Below, in pieces: positions 13,119 to 21,416 of a DNA stretch of 38,695 nt. The translations under genes were made by a program, and so were the position numbers. The notes under the pieces were generated by a model that was given only the letters and a program-made list of their open reading frames with translations, was not told the origin of the DNA and searched no databases. Positions within the stretch are counted from its first letter, which is position 1. The number at the start of each line of letters is the position of its first letter. This stretch comes from CAG-791 sp963655255 (GTDB lineage: Bacteria; Bacillota; Clostridia; Lachnospirales; Lachnospiraceae), in NCBI GenBank assembly GCA_963655255.1, contig CAVKEB010000023.1, positions 1-38,695 of the forward strand, written 5' to 3'.

Positions 13119-14426
13119 TCAATCATACCATTCAAAGGAATGTCCATACAGGCGCACGGTATCGCCCTCCTGCACGCCCAATTCTCTCAGGCGGTCATTG
13201 ATGCCGTTCTCCTGCAGGAACTTCTGGAAGAACGCAAAGCCCTTCTCCGTCTCCAGATTCGTGTAGCCCAGCATCCGTTCGATTCTGGGTCCCTCCACGC
13301 GGTAGAGCTTTTCCTTCTCATCATACCATACATCGTAGGGCTCTTCTGCGCGGAGAAGCTCTGCATCCGGGTTGTATTCCTGCTCGTAGACCCGTGTCTT
13401 CTTCGGCATCTTCGAGAGCTCGCCGCTGACATAGTACAGAAGATCACGGATTCCCTGATTGGTGGCCGCCGAGATCGGGAAAACCTTCACGCCCTTCGGC
13501 TCATACTCCGCCCGAATCCGGTTCACCGGATTCTCCGGATCCGCCTCATCCGCGTGCTCCGGATCAATCAGGTCCACCTTGTTGGCGGCAATCACCTGCT
13601 CCTTCTGCGTCAGATCGATGTTGTAGCGGTCCAGCTCGCGGTTGATCGCCGCCAGATCCTCCAGAGGATCCCTTCCCTCCGAACCGGAGGCATCAACCAC
13701 ATGGATGAGAAGCTTGCAGCGCTCAATGTGCGCGAGAAATTCGTGCCCGAGGCCCGCGCCGTCCGCAGCTCCCTCAATCAGTCCCGGGATATCCGCCATG
13801 ACAAAGCCGTCCGCTCCGTCCAGATCCACCACGCCGAGGATCGGGGAAAGCGTTGTGAAGTGATAGTTGGCAATCTTCGGCTTCGCGTTGCTGACCATGG
13901 AAAGGAGCGTGGACTTCCCGACATTGGGGAATCCGACCAGTCCGACGTCCGCAATGACCTTCAGCTCCAGCGTGATCGTAAGCGATCTCGACGGCTGACC
14001 GGGCTGCGCATACTTCGGTGCCTGCATGGTGGAGGTCGCGAAATGCTGGTTCCCGTTGCCACCGCGTCCGCCCTTCAGGATCACATATTCCTTCGTGTCG
14101 CCGCTCATGTCGATGATGACCTTCCCAGTCTGCGCGTCCTTGATGACGGTTCCTTCCGGAACCTTGAGGATCAGATCTTCTCCGTTCCTGCCGGCCATTT
14201 TCTTCTTCTTGCCGTCCTCACCGTTCTCCGCCGCATATTTGCCGCGGTAGCGGTAATCTCCCAGCGTATTCATTCCCAGATCAACACGGAAAATGACGCT
14301 GCCGCCGTTGCCGCCGTCACCGCCGTCCGGTCCGCCCGCCGGGACGAACTTCTCGCGGCGGAAGGAAACGTGACCGTCTCCGCCCTTGCCGCTGACAATC
14401 GTAATGGTCGCTTTATCTACAAACAT
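13119..14426 (-). CDS. obgE: Obg-family GTPase ObgE/CgtA
   Basis: The 435-residue essential GTPase acts in late 50S assembly and stress signalling. It has all three domains: the glycine-rich Obg fold (VSFRREKFVPAGGPDGGDGG), the G domain (GFPNVGKSTLL; DIPGLIEGA; NKVDL) and the C-terminal OCT domain (residues about 350-430). The start at 14426 (MFVDKATITIVSG) is the family start with AAGAGG upstream; an upstream in-frame ATG is not supported. It follows rpmA, with an intrinsic terminator in between, so some transcripts should stop before it. Confidence 0.97.
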   Translation of the reverse strand: MFVDKATITIVSGKGGDGHVSFRREKFVPAGGPDGGDGGNGGSVIFRVDLGMNTLGDYRYRGKYAAENGEDGKKKKMAGRNGEDLILKVPEGTVIKDAQTGKVIIDMSGDTKEYVILKGGRGGNGNQHFATSTMQAPKYAQPGQPSRSLTITLELKVIADVGLVGFPNVGKSTLLSMVSNAKPKIANYHFTTLSPILGVVDLDGADGFVMADIPGLIEGAADGAGLGHEFLAHIERCKLLIHVVDASGSEGRDPLEDLAAINRELDRYNIDLTQKEQVIAANKVDLIDPEHADEADPENPVNRIRAEYEPKGVKVFPISAATNQGIRDLLYYVSGELSKMPKKTRVYEQEYNPDAELLRAEEPYDVWYDEKEKLYRVEGPRIERMLGYTNLETEKGFAFFQKFLQENGINDRLRELGVQEGDTVRLYGHSFEWYD

Positions 14427-14482
14427 ACTAACCTCTTGCACTTTCACCTGTGCCGGGCAGCCGCGCCGCCCGCACAATTAAC

Positions 14483-14520
14483 AAAAAACTCCGGACAGAC
14501 AAAATATGCCTATCCGGAGT
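14483..14520 (-). terminator. Intrinsic terminator between rpmA and obgE
   Basis: The stem ACTCCGGA/TCCGGAGT is followed on the minus strand by six T. It would reduce transcription of obgE and downstream genes relative to the ribosomal protein genes. Confidence 0.75.
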
Positions 14521-14539
14521 CCATCGCATTCTTACAGAA

Positions 14540-14833
14540 TTACTGCTCGTTTGCTTCAACAGGGTGAACAGAAGCTCTCTTGCCGTCCTTGCCCACTCTC
14601 TCGTATCTTAAGATTCCATCTTTCAGAGCGTACAGAGTGTCATCTCCGCCGATTCCTACGTTCAGACCGGGATGAATTCTGGTCCCGCGCTGTCTGTAGA
14701 GGATGTTGCCGGCCTTAACAAACTGTCCGTCTGCTCTCTTGGCACCAAGTCTCTTGGAGTTGGAATCACGACCGTTCTTGGTCGAGCCCATTCCTTTATG
14801 ATGTGCGAAGAACTGAAGGCTTAAGTTTAACAT
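14540..14833 (-). CDS. rpmA: Ribosomal protein bL27 with cleavable N-terminal extension
   Basis: The 97-residue large-subunit protein sits near the peptidyl-transferase centre. It begins MLNLSLQFFAHHKGMGS: the LSLQFFA stretch is the Firmicutes extension that Prp protease must remove before assembly, and prp is the gene immediately upstream, overlapping by seven bases. The rest (STKNGRDSNSKRLGAKRADG) is standard L27. Confidence 0.98.
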   Translation of the reverse strand: MLNLSLQFFAHHKGMGSTKNGRDSNSKRLGAKRADGQFVKAGNILYRQRGTRIHPGLNVGIGGDDTLYALKDGILRYERVGKDGKRASVHPVEANEQ

Positions 14834-15168
14834 TGTGATACCTCCTCAATTCTGTGATTCAGATATTTCTTTCCGTACTGCTGTTCAATCCATTCCAGCC
14901 CGTGAATCATGCAGTCGATCAGGAACTCGGCCTTCTCGCCGGGATCCGACCGGAAATTACAGATCAGATCTCCACCGCTTACCGCATCGTAATCCACCTC
15001 CATGTTCTCATGGAGAAGATCCTCGAGGCAGTTCACGGTATTGATCACAATCGCGGATGTCCCGGCACAGACAATATCATCGCCATTGCGGCAGTAATCC
15101 GTATGTCCTGTGCAGGAAAAGGAACGGGTATGTCCGTCCGCCGTCCGGAAAATCTGAACCTTCGTCAT
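14827..15168 (-). CDS. prp: Ribosomal-processing cysteine protease Prp
   Basis: The 113-residue protease cleaves the N-terminal extension of bL27. The catalytic dyad is visible as His22 (CTGHTDYC) and Cys34 (DIVCAGTSAI), with the expected spacing. It lies between rplU and rpmA as in other Firmicutes, and its 3' end overlaps the rpmA start, coupling protease and substrate. Confidence 0.96.
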   Translation of the reverse strand: MTKVQIFRTADGHTRSFSCTGHTDYCRNGDDIVCAGTSAIVINTVNCLEDLLHENMEVDYDAVSGGDLICNFRSDPGEKAEFLIDCMIHGLEWIEQQYGKKYLNHRIEEVSQC

Positions 15169-15197
15169 GTGTCTCTCACCGTCTGGTCAATTCCGGA

Positions 15198-15503
15198 TCA
15201 GCCAACAATGCTGTCGATCTTGACACGCGTGTAAGCCTGTCTGTGACCGTTCTTCTTGTGATATCCGGTCTTCGGCTTGAAGTGATAAACAACAACCTTC
15301 TTGCCGCGGCCCTGATCCATAACAGTTGCCTCAACCTTAGCACCTGCTACATCACCTGCAACCTTGAGAGAATCTCCGCTGATTGCCAGAACCTGGTCAA
15401 ATGTAACCTTGTCACCTACAGCTGCGTCCAGCTTCTCTACTTCAAGGACGTCGCCCTCGGAAACCTTATACTGCTTTCCACCAGTTGCGATAATTGCGTA
15501 CAT
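15198..15503 (-). CDS. rplU: Ribosomal protein bL21
   Basis: The 101-residue large-subunit protein is recognisable from MYAIIATGGKQYKVSEGD at the start and HFKPKTGYHKKNGHRQAYT at the C-terminus. It is the first gene of the ribosomal/GTPase operon. GGAGG lies before the ATG, and a structured leader of about 115 bases separates it from the promoter. Confidence 0.98.
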   Translation of the reverse strand: MYAIIATGGKQYKVSEGDVLEVEKLDAAVGDKVTFDQVLAISGDSLKVAGDVAGAKVEATVMDQGRGKKVVVYHFKPKTGYHKKNGHRQAYTRVKIDSIVG

Positions 15504-15620
15504 TTCGGTACCTCCTTCTTCTAAGACTCGCTGACTACGGCGGGACAGTCACCTGTCCACTTCTTGTATGACTCTGCAGTACCTACAGAGCATCACATAC
15601 TGCCTCACCATGCGGCATAC
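15504..15620 (-). promoter_or_regulatory. Leader of the rplU operon (probable L21 leader)
   Basis: The transcribed leader contains the inverted pair CTCTGTAGGTA/TACTGCAGAG and a GGACAGGTGACTGTCC hairpin, then TTAGAAGAAGGAGGTACC before the start. Position and structured nature fit the autoregulatory L21 leader of Firmicutes, but I cannot confirm the consensus by eye. Confidence 0.5.
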
Positions 15621-15626
15621 TCGTAT

Positions 15627-15655
15627 ATCCTACGACCCGTCCGGAATCCTGTCAA
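15627..15655 (-). promoter_or_regulatory. Promoter of the rplU-rsfS operon
   Basis: On the minus strand TTGACA (15655-15650) and TAGGAT (15632-15627) are separated by 17 bases. Confidence 0.75.
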
Positions 15656-15747
15656 TAGATTTTTCGTAATTTCCAGAATTTTCTGAAGTAACTTCCACTC
15701 CATAGGCGGTTCTGCAAACCAAACAGAGCTCGTCTTCCGGCGGATGC

Positions 15748-16785
15748 TCACCAGATCCCCATGACGTGCTGCATCAGAAGGCTCACCAGGGTGATTCCGC
15801 ACCAGCAGGACGCTCCGACCAGAATCGGCTTCCCTCCTGTTTTCAGGAGATGAATCACATTGCTGTTCAGTCCGATGGCGGCCATCGCCATGATAATCAG
15901 AAACTTCGACAGCTCTTTGAGCGGCTGAAAGACCTCTGCATTCACTCCCATATGAACACAGACCGTTGTAATGACCGCCGCGATCACGAAGTAAAGAATG
16001 AACATCGGAAAAGCCCGTTTCAGGCTGAATCCGGCGGCTTTGGTCCCTTCCGCCGTATTCTTCTTCGCCCGGATCAGGGATAATACGAGCGTGATCGGAA
16101 TGATGGCGAGCGTTCTCGTGAGCTTGACCGTCACCGCCTTGTTCAGCGTCTCGCTCCCGAGATTCCACATGCTGTCCCACGTCGATGCCGCCGCCGTGAC
16201 CGAGGAGGTATCGTTGATCGCGGTTCCTGCAAAAATACCGAAGGCATCCCCGTGCAGGGTGTCAAAGCCAAGCGCTTTTCCGAGAATCGGGAAGAAAATC
16301 GCCGCAATCACGTTGAAAAAGAAAATGACCGCGATCGACTGCGCAATTTCATCGTCGTCCGCGCCAATCACGGGTGCGGTCGCCGCAATGGCCGAGCCGC
16401 CGCAGATCGACGAGCCGACGCCCACCAGGATTGCCGCATTGGCCGGTACCCGGAGCGCTTTCTGCAGAATCCACGCGAGGACAAGCGAGGTCGTGATCGT
16501 GCAGACGATGATCGGCAGGGACTGTTTTCCCGTCTGAAAAATGACGCCGAGGTTCATTCCGAATCCGAGCAGGACCACCGCGGTCTGAAGAATCACCTTC
16601 GACGTCCACTTGATCCCGGCTCCGGCCCTTCCCTTGTCATTCCAGAACATCGTGACAATCATTCCCGCGAGAATAGCGATCACGGCGCCCCCGATGACAG
16701 GAAATTTTTTGCCGATCAGCCACGACGGAACGGCGATTGCAAGGCAGACCAGAATCCCGGTCCCGTTCTTTTTTATAAAGTTCAT
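15748..16785 (-). CDS. YeiH/UPF0324-family membrane transporter
   Basis: The 345-residue integral membrane protein has about ten hydrophobic segments and belongs to the YeiH (UPF0324, putative sulfate exporter) family. Characteristic stretches are LLGFGMNLGVI, GVGSSICGGSAIAATAPVIGA, GTAINDTSSVTAAA and the C-terminal MAAIGLNSN. The substrate is not established for most members. The start at 16785 has a weak GAGAGTGG. It is read as a single gene; the next upstream gene on the same strand ends 139 bases away. No regulator is adjacent. Confidence 0.88.
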   Translation of the reverse strand: MNFIKKNGTGILVCLAIAVPSWLIGKKFPVIGGAVIAILAGMIVTMFWNDKGRAGAGIKWTSKVILQTAVVLLGFGMNLGVIFQTGKQSLPIIVCTITTSLVLAWILQKALRVPANAAILVGVGSSICGGSAIAATAPVIGADDDEIAQSIAVIFFFNVIAAIFFPILGKALGFDTLHGDAFGIFAGTAINDTSSVTAAASTWDSMWNLGSETLNKAVTVKLTRTLAIIPITLVLSLIRAKKNTAEGTKAAGFSLKRAFPMFILYFVIAAVITTVCVHMGVNAEVFQPLKELSKFLIIMAMAAIGLNSNVIHLLKTGGKPILVGASCWCGITLVSLLMQHVMGIW

Positions 16786-16924
16786 TCGTCCACTCTCTTT
16801 CTTTTTATGCGCAGAATTGTCTCATGCATGCAGAGAAGTCGCGATTGTCAAATCTCTGCTGCCGTCCCGTGCCTCTTTTCTTTCCAGCGGCAGGAACAGC
16901 GCTCTCTGTTTGGCGGGTCAGGAG

Positions 16925-17542
16925 TCATCTGGGCAGGGTCAGCACTCCGGAGCAAAATGTCACTTTTTCAAAACACAAATCCGGAAATTCCTGCCTTAGT
17001 TCCTCTGCGATGCAGTAGATTTCACTGCTGTCCCACCTGTCACCGCTTTCTTCCTTACACCGCTCCCATTCCCTGCGCGTCTCAAAGGCCACATCTCCAA
17101 TCAGGATCCTGCCGCCCTCCTTCAGGTGATGAAGCAGATCTTTCAGGAAAACAATCTTCTGATCATCCGTCAGATGGTGAATGGAGTAAGTCGCAACAAT
17201 GAAATCATAGGTTTCCCAGACGAGCGGCTCCACCAGTCCCTGTGTAAAGTCTCCCTGATAAAGATGCGCACCCGGCATTTTCTCCCGCGCCAGTTCAATC
17301 ATTCTGGACGAAAAATCCTGGCCGTAAACCGTGCATCCGTTTTCATATAGCTTTCTGGTCAGCGTTCCCGTGCCAAAACCGATGTCAAGCACCGCCGGAC
17401 CTTGCTTTTCCACGATCGTTTTATAGATGCTCCCGAGAATCTGTTTGTATCCGGCAAACGGATAGGTATTCTCTTCTTCGGACAGGCCAACGGATTGATC
17501 ATATCCGTCGGCCCATAAATCAAATCCTTTATGATCTAACAT
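16925..17542 (-). CDS. Class I SAM-dependent methyltransferase
   Basis: The 205-residue soluble enzyme has the Rossmann SAM-binding motif VLDIGFGTGTLT near residues 58-69 and the acidic loop QDFSSRMIELAREKMP. The segment DFIVATYSIHHLTDDQK places it in the Methyltransf_11/YrrT-like group. The substrate is unknown. The start at 17542 has GGAGG at good spacing and is preferred over an upstream in-frame ATG. It has its own promoter at 17655-17683. Confidence 0.9.
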   Translation of the reverse strand: MLDHKGFDLWADGYDQSVGLSEEENTYPFAGYKQILGSIYKTIVEKQGPAVLDIGFGTGTLTRKLYENGCTVYGQDFSSRMIELAREKMPGAHLYQGDFTQGLVEPLVWETYDFIVATYSIHHLTDDQKIVFLKDLLHHLKEGGRILIGDVAFETRREWERCKEESGDRWDSSEIYCIAEELRQEFPDLCFEKVTFCSGVLTLPR

Positions 17543-17654
17543 TTTGCCTCCACGAATTCCAATCTCTGACCGCAAACTCCGATTCCGCAGCGGATGCAGA
17601 CAGCGTCACTGCGTCCTTTCCGTTTCTTCAAAGCCTTAACGGCACAACTGTCTG

Positions 17655-17683
17655 ATTATGGCACGGAACAAATTTTCAGTCAA
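17655..17683 (-). promoter_or_regulatory. Promoter of the methyltransferase gene
   Basis: On the minus strand TTGACT (17683-17678) and CATAAT (17660-17655) are 17 bases apart. The rest of the 17543-17845 gap contains a 14-base direct repeat with one mismatch (TTACTCCTCCGGA-type, about 17817 and 17848) that duplicates the end of the dehydrogenase gene. I see nothing else. Confidence 0.6.
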
Positions 17684-17845
17684 TAAATTCATGCATGCAT
17701 CCTCATACGCCTTTTCCATAAAAAAAATAAATGCCCCTTCGCCGTCCGACAGCAGCGAAGAGACATTCAAATTCAGCCGCTCTTTACCGGGCGGGCTGGC
17801 TTTGTGGAAAAAACTGTTACTCCTCCGGATTGCAGGAAAAGGTTG

Positions 17846-18685
17846 TTACTTCTCCGGACGGAGCGGTCCGTAATAATAAGACGCTGTCGCACCGCCATCG
17901 ATCAGGAAGGTGGATCCTGTGATAAATGCTCCCTTGTCGCTCATCAGAAGCTCTGCCACGTTTGCTACTTCGTCAGCGGTTCCCGGTCTTCCCGCCGGGC
18001 ATTTTGCAAACATGTTCTTATAGAAATCGCCGCGCGGTCCATGGAACTCGTCGATGGCAAGCGGGGTCACGATGATGCCCGGTGCAATATCATTCAGCCT
18101 CGCGCCGCGTCTGCCCCATTCGACCGACTGCGCCATGACACGCTTCTCATTGCAGCGTTTTGCCAGCTGGTAGGCGTGAAGCGTATCGCGGATGTTCCCC
18201 GGCTGCAAAATTTCCAGATCCAGCAGCTCTTCCGTCGGCGTCGTCGCGAGCGCCTCGTCTTCTTCCTTCGTAAGCTGCGGCATTCTCCATCCGGACTGAC
18301 TGGAAATGGTCACTCCGCTGCCGCCTTCCGAGATCACCTTTCCGACTTCTTCCAGAAGAACCGCCGTTCCGTACAGATCGACCTTCAGGATTGCTTCAAC
18401 CGGTGCCTGGCTCGGGGAAACTCCGGCTCCGTTTACCAGCATTTTGACCGCTCCATATTCCTGTGCTCCGGCGATCAGGGACAAGATGGATTCTCTGGAA
18501 GAAAGATCCATCTCCACCGGCTCCACATCAAAACCGGCATTGTTCATAATCTCTGCAATCGCTTCTGCATGGCGGATGTTCTTATCGCCCATGACAATTT
18601 TCTTTCCATAGCCCACTCTTCTGGCGATTGCCATGGAAATCTGTCCCGCCCCCGTTACGATCATTACTTCTTTTCTGCTCATCAT
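17846..18685 (-). CDS. Short-chain dehydrogenase/reductase
   Basis: The 279-residue NAD(P)-dependent oxidoreductase of the SDR family has the cofactor loop TGAGQIS at residues 11-17, the NGAG motif at 85-88, catalytic Ser128/129 and the Tyr172-x3-Lys176 pair (AYQLAKR). The C-terminal SDKGAFITGSTFLIDGG is typical. The distance between the serine and tyrosine (over 40 residues; usually about 13) is unusually long, with an acidic insert (LTKEEDEALATTPTEELLDL) that may shape a specific substrate pocket. The gene is divergent from a LysR regulator that probably controls it. The substrate is unknown. The ATG one codon later is an equally possible start. Confidence 0.9.
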   Translation of the reverse strand: MMSRKEVMIVTGAGQISMAIARRVGYGKKIVMGDKNIRHAEAIAEIMNNAGFDVEPVEMDLSSRESILSLIAGAQEYGAVKMLVNGAGVSPSQAPVEAILKVDLYGTAVLLEEVGKVISEGGSGVTISSQSGWRMPQLTKEEDEALATTPTEELLDLEILQPGNIRDTLHAYQLAKRCNEKRVMAQSVEWGRRGARLNDIAPGIIVTPLAIDEFHGPRGDFYKNMFAKCPAGRPGTADEVANVAELLMSDKGAFITGSTFLIDGGATASYYYGPLRPEK

Positions 18686-18771
18686 TTTACTCCTTCCCTA
18701 ACTGCGCCTTAATCTCAGCTGAGGTTTCCTTTGACCTGATTGACGTTTTTCTTCACATTTTTGCCAACTCC

Positions 18772-18800
18772 AGAATAATTCAGCAGGGCTTTCCGATCAA
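18772..18800 (-). promoter_or_regulatory. Promoter of the dehydrogenase gene
   Basis: On the minus strand TTGATC (18800-18795) and TATTCT (18777-18772) are separated by 17 bases, within the region shared with the LysR gene. Confidence 0.5.
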
Positions 18801-18818
18801 ATCTTTGTCCTTATGATA

Positions 18819-18847
18819 TTGATAAGTTTTGCTAATCGTTATAGGAT
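18819..18847 (+). promoter_or_regulatory. Promoter of the LysR gene with possible operator
   Basis: TTGATA (18819-18824) and TAGGAT (18842-18847) are 17 bases apart. The spacer contains GATAAG-TTTTG-CTAATC, an imperfect inverted repeat that could be the LysR binding site shared with the divergent dehydrogenase. Confidence 0.5.
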
Positions 18848-18966
18848 GGATGTCATTCCGAGACAATCCGGCACGTGCCGGGAGATGCGGGGTATAAAGA
18901 TGCCATTACACCTTGAAGAGAGCCTTTGGGGCAAACATGCATAAAAGAAAGTAAGGAGGAACCGGT

Positions 18967-19848
18967 ATGCTGCTGCGGCAGATCGAATATTTTCAGGCCG
19001 TCATTGAGAATGGGAACTTCTACGATGCGGCAGAACAATGCCATGTTTCGCAGTCCGCCATTTCCCAGCAGATCCGGAAATTAGAGGACGAACTGGGCGT
19101 ACAGCTCCTGGAGCGCCATAACCGGACCTTTTCTCTTACCGATGCCGGCGGGCACTTCTACCGGAAAAGCCTTGTGATCACAGCGGATTTACAGCAGATG
19201 ATCCGGGAAACCAGGCGCATTGCCGATCAAAACAACGCCGTGCTCCGAATCGGGTATTATAAGGGTTACCATGGAAATGAATTATCCGAGGCCGTCACCG
19301 CTTTTTCCGAAAAGTATCCGGCCGTAGATGTACGGATTACGGCCGGGAGCCACGAGGAGCTCTATCACGCTCTGGAAAACGACTCCATTGATCTCGCATT
19401 AAGCGACCAGCGGCGTGCGTTCTCGGATGCCTACAACAATGAAATTCTCACGGAAAGCAGGATTTATATTGAAATGTCTGTGAAGAACCCTCTCAGCAAA
19501 CTGGCGTCTCTGGAGGCCTCCGATTTAAAAAACACGCCATGCATTCTCCTCATCAACCGGGCCGGTCAGAAGGAGGAGCAGGACTATTATGAATCCATCA
19601 TCGGACTGCACGGTGAATTTATCTTCGCAGATACCATGCAGGAGGCCCGGCTGAAGCTGATCACAGGCCAGGGCTATCTGCCCGTTGACGTCATCGGCGA
19701 ACAGGCCTGGTTTGACACCGCGGTATGCCGGATCCCTCTCTGCCGGAATTCTCAGGTCATCCGGAAAACCTACTGCGCTTTCTGGAAAAAGGATCATCCG
19801 GAATCGTATGTGGGAGACTTTGCGGAAATCCTTCGTTCGTGCTTCTGA
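18967..19848 (+). CDS. LysR-family transcriptional regulator
   Basis: The 293-residue regulator has the N-terminal winged helix-turn-helix (residues 1-60: RQIEYFQAVIENGNFYDAAE, then CHVSQSAISQQIRKLEDELG) and a C-terminal effector-binding domain starting near residue 90 (LRIGYYKGYHG). AAGGAGG precedes the ATG. It is divergent from the short-chain dehydrogenase, the usual arrangement for regulator and target. The inducer is unknown. Confidence 0.95.
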   Translation: MLLRQIEYFQAVIENGNFYDAAEQCHVSQSAISQQIRKLEDELGVQLLERHNRTFSLTDAGGHFYRKSLVITADLQQMIRETRRIADQNNAVLRIGYYKGYHGNELSEAVTAFSEKYPAVDVRITAGSHEELYHALENDSIDLALSDQRRAFSDAYNNEILTESRIYIEMSVKNPLSKLASLEASDLKNTPCILLINRAGQKEEQDYYESIIGLHGEFIFADTMQEARLKLITGQGYLPVDVIGEQAWFDTAVCRIPLCRNSQVIRKTYCAFWKKDHPESYVGDFAEILRSCF

Positions 19849-19930
19849 TCACAGGAATCATTTAAAATCGGGGGCATCATTTGGCAAACCGTAATTTATC
19901 TATGTGTTCCGTCATCATAAAAATGTTTTT

Positions 19931-20098
19931 TCAAAGCTTTCTCTGTCGGATAAATTGATTTTTCATTGAACGAGTTGTTCTATATCCAAACATACCATTT
20001 ATATGTTTGGGGCAATGTTTCCACATCATTCTTCCTGCAATAACCATAACAATAGGAGTTGTCATATCACATATTAACATTAACCACCAAAACCACAT
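19931..20098 (-). pseudogene. Truncated SdpI-family membrane protein
   Basis: Fifty-five residues contain one membrane segment followed by KHINGMFGYRTTRSMKN, the hallmark of the SdpI/YhfL family (immunity or stress membrane proteins), then an unrelated tail and a stop. Family members continue with an alanine/tyrosine-rich segment and more membrane helices, which are absent. GAGGAAGTGGG precedes the ATG at 20098. It sits at the edge of an AT-rich cassette. Confidence 0.6.
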
Positions 20099-20161
20099 AA
20101 AACCCACTTCCTCAAATTCCGATTGAGATTTCACCTGTTTTAAGATATTTAATAACTGTTC

Positions 20162-20782
20162 CTATCGTAGTTTACGTTCTTCTTCCAAATCCCCTTCATC
20201 GATCATACGTTTTTTATAATAATAAATCTGATCCTGCTCTCCAATTTCACGAATCACTTTGCATGGATTTCCTGCTGCAACTGAATTAGCCGGAATATCA
20301 TGGACTACCACACTTCCTGCTCCGATTACACTGTTTTCACCTATATGAACGCCCGGACAAATTGTTGCACCAGCTCCAATCCAGCAGTTATCCTCGATTG
20401 TTACCGGATCTGTGTACATATATTCCCTCATCTTTGGATTAACAGGATGCCCAACCGTTGCTATTGTGACAGCCGGACCAAACATTACTTTTTTGCCAAT
20501 AATAATCTTTCCATCATCAACGAAATTACAGTTAAAATTCAGGTAACAGCCTTCCCCTATGGTAATATTCGTCCCATAGCAACAATAAAAAGGCGGTTCC
20601 ACCCATGCATTTGTTTCTTTTCCTAAAAGCTCATTTAATGCCGCCATTCTTGCCTTTACATCATCGGGCATAGTAGCATTAAACTGAATCATTCTTTTTT
20701 TACAATTTGTCCGATCTTCCGGAAGTCCTTCGCAATAATCTGTAAATAATTTTCCTGTTGCAATACGTTCTCTCATAGTCAT
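20162..20782 (-). CDS. Hexapeptide-repeat O-acetyltransferase (maltose/galactoside type)
   Basis: The 206-residue acetyl-CoA-dependent acetyltransferase has a left-handed beta-helix of hexapeptide repeats. The N-terminal Mac-type domain (residues about 1-60) is followed by WVEPPFYCCYGTNITIGEG, the catalytic-loop histidine in TIATVGHPVNP, and NCWIGAGATICPGVHIGENS. The start at 20782 uses AGGAGG lying within the end of the upstream paralogue. The acceptor could be a sugar or a thiol/antibiotic-like molecule; it cannot be decided. It is the third gene of the MATE operon. Confidence 0.9.
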   Translation of the reverse strand: MTMRERIATGKLFTDYCEGLPEDRTNCKKRMIQFNATMPDDVKARMAALNELLGKETNAWVEPPFYCCYGTNITIGEGCYLNFNCNFVDDGKIIIGKKVMFGPAVTIATVGHPVNPKMREYMYTDPVTIEDNCWIGAGATICPGVHIGENSVIGAGSVVVHDIPANSVAAGNPCKVIREIGEQDQIYYYKKRMIDEGDLEEERKLR

Positions 20783-20783
20783 A

Positions 20784-21413
20784 TTATTTTTCCTCCTGTG
20801 CACATATCATATTCCATGCTTCATCATCAATCTCTTCATCATGGAACAATTTTCTTTTGTCATTATCTGTTATTTTTCTGAGCACCCGGCACGGATTCCC
20901 TGCTGCGATCGACCAGTCTGGAATATCTTTCGTGACAACACTTCCGGCACCAATTACCACATTGTCTCCGATGTGTACCCCTGGGCACACTACTGTATTT
21001 CCTCCCAGCCATACATTATCCCCGATAGTAACCTCTTTTCCATATTCAAAAGCAGAATTACGCGTATCTGGGTAAATCGGATGTCCTGCTGTATAAATAG
21101 CTACATTTGGCGCCATCTGACAGTTATCACCGATTTTTACCTTTGCCACATCTATGATCGTACAGTTATAATTTGCAAAAAAATTCTTCCCCACTTCAAT
21201 GTGTGAGCCATAATCACAGTAAAAAGGCGGGTTAATACATGCACCTTCAGATTTTCCCAAAAGTTCTTTTACTATTTCTGCAATTCCATCAAAATCCGAC
21301 CGGTCTGCAAAATTAAGTTTTTGCAGGATTTTTCTGCACTTGATCTGTTCTTCCATAATTGCTTCGTCCGAAATGTAAGCAAGCTGCATGTCTCTTCTTT
21401 TTTTCATATCCAT
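20784..21413 (-). CDS. Second hexapeptide-repeat O-acetyltransferase
   Basis: The 209-residue paralogue of the following gene has the same plan: INPPFYCDYGSHIEVGKNFF, AIYTAGHPIYP with the loop histidine, and NVWLGGNTVVCPGVHIGDNV. The two genes abut with essentially no gap, suggesting an old tandem duplication or a hetero-oligomer. It lies three bases after the MATE exporter gene, so export and acetylation are probably linked, for example in modifying and removing a toxic compound. Confidence 0.9.
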   Translation of the reverse strand: MDMKKRRDMQLAYISDEAIMEEQIKCRKILQKLNFADRSDFDGIAEIVKELLGKSEGACINPPFYCDYGSHIEVGKNFFANYNCTIIDVAKVKIGDNCQMAPNVAIYTAGHPIYPDTRNSAFEYGKEVTIGDNVWLGGNTVVCPGVHIGDNVVIGAGSVVTKDIPDWSIAAGNPCRVLRKITDNDKRKLFHDEEIDDEAWNMICAQEEK

Positions 21414-21416
21414 AAT

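Noticed and set aside
15605..16180. 191-residue Arg/Gly/Ser-rich ORF
   Set aside because: Out-of-frame reading of the YeiH-type transporter gene and its 3' flank.
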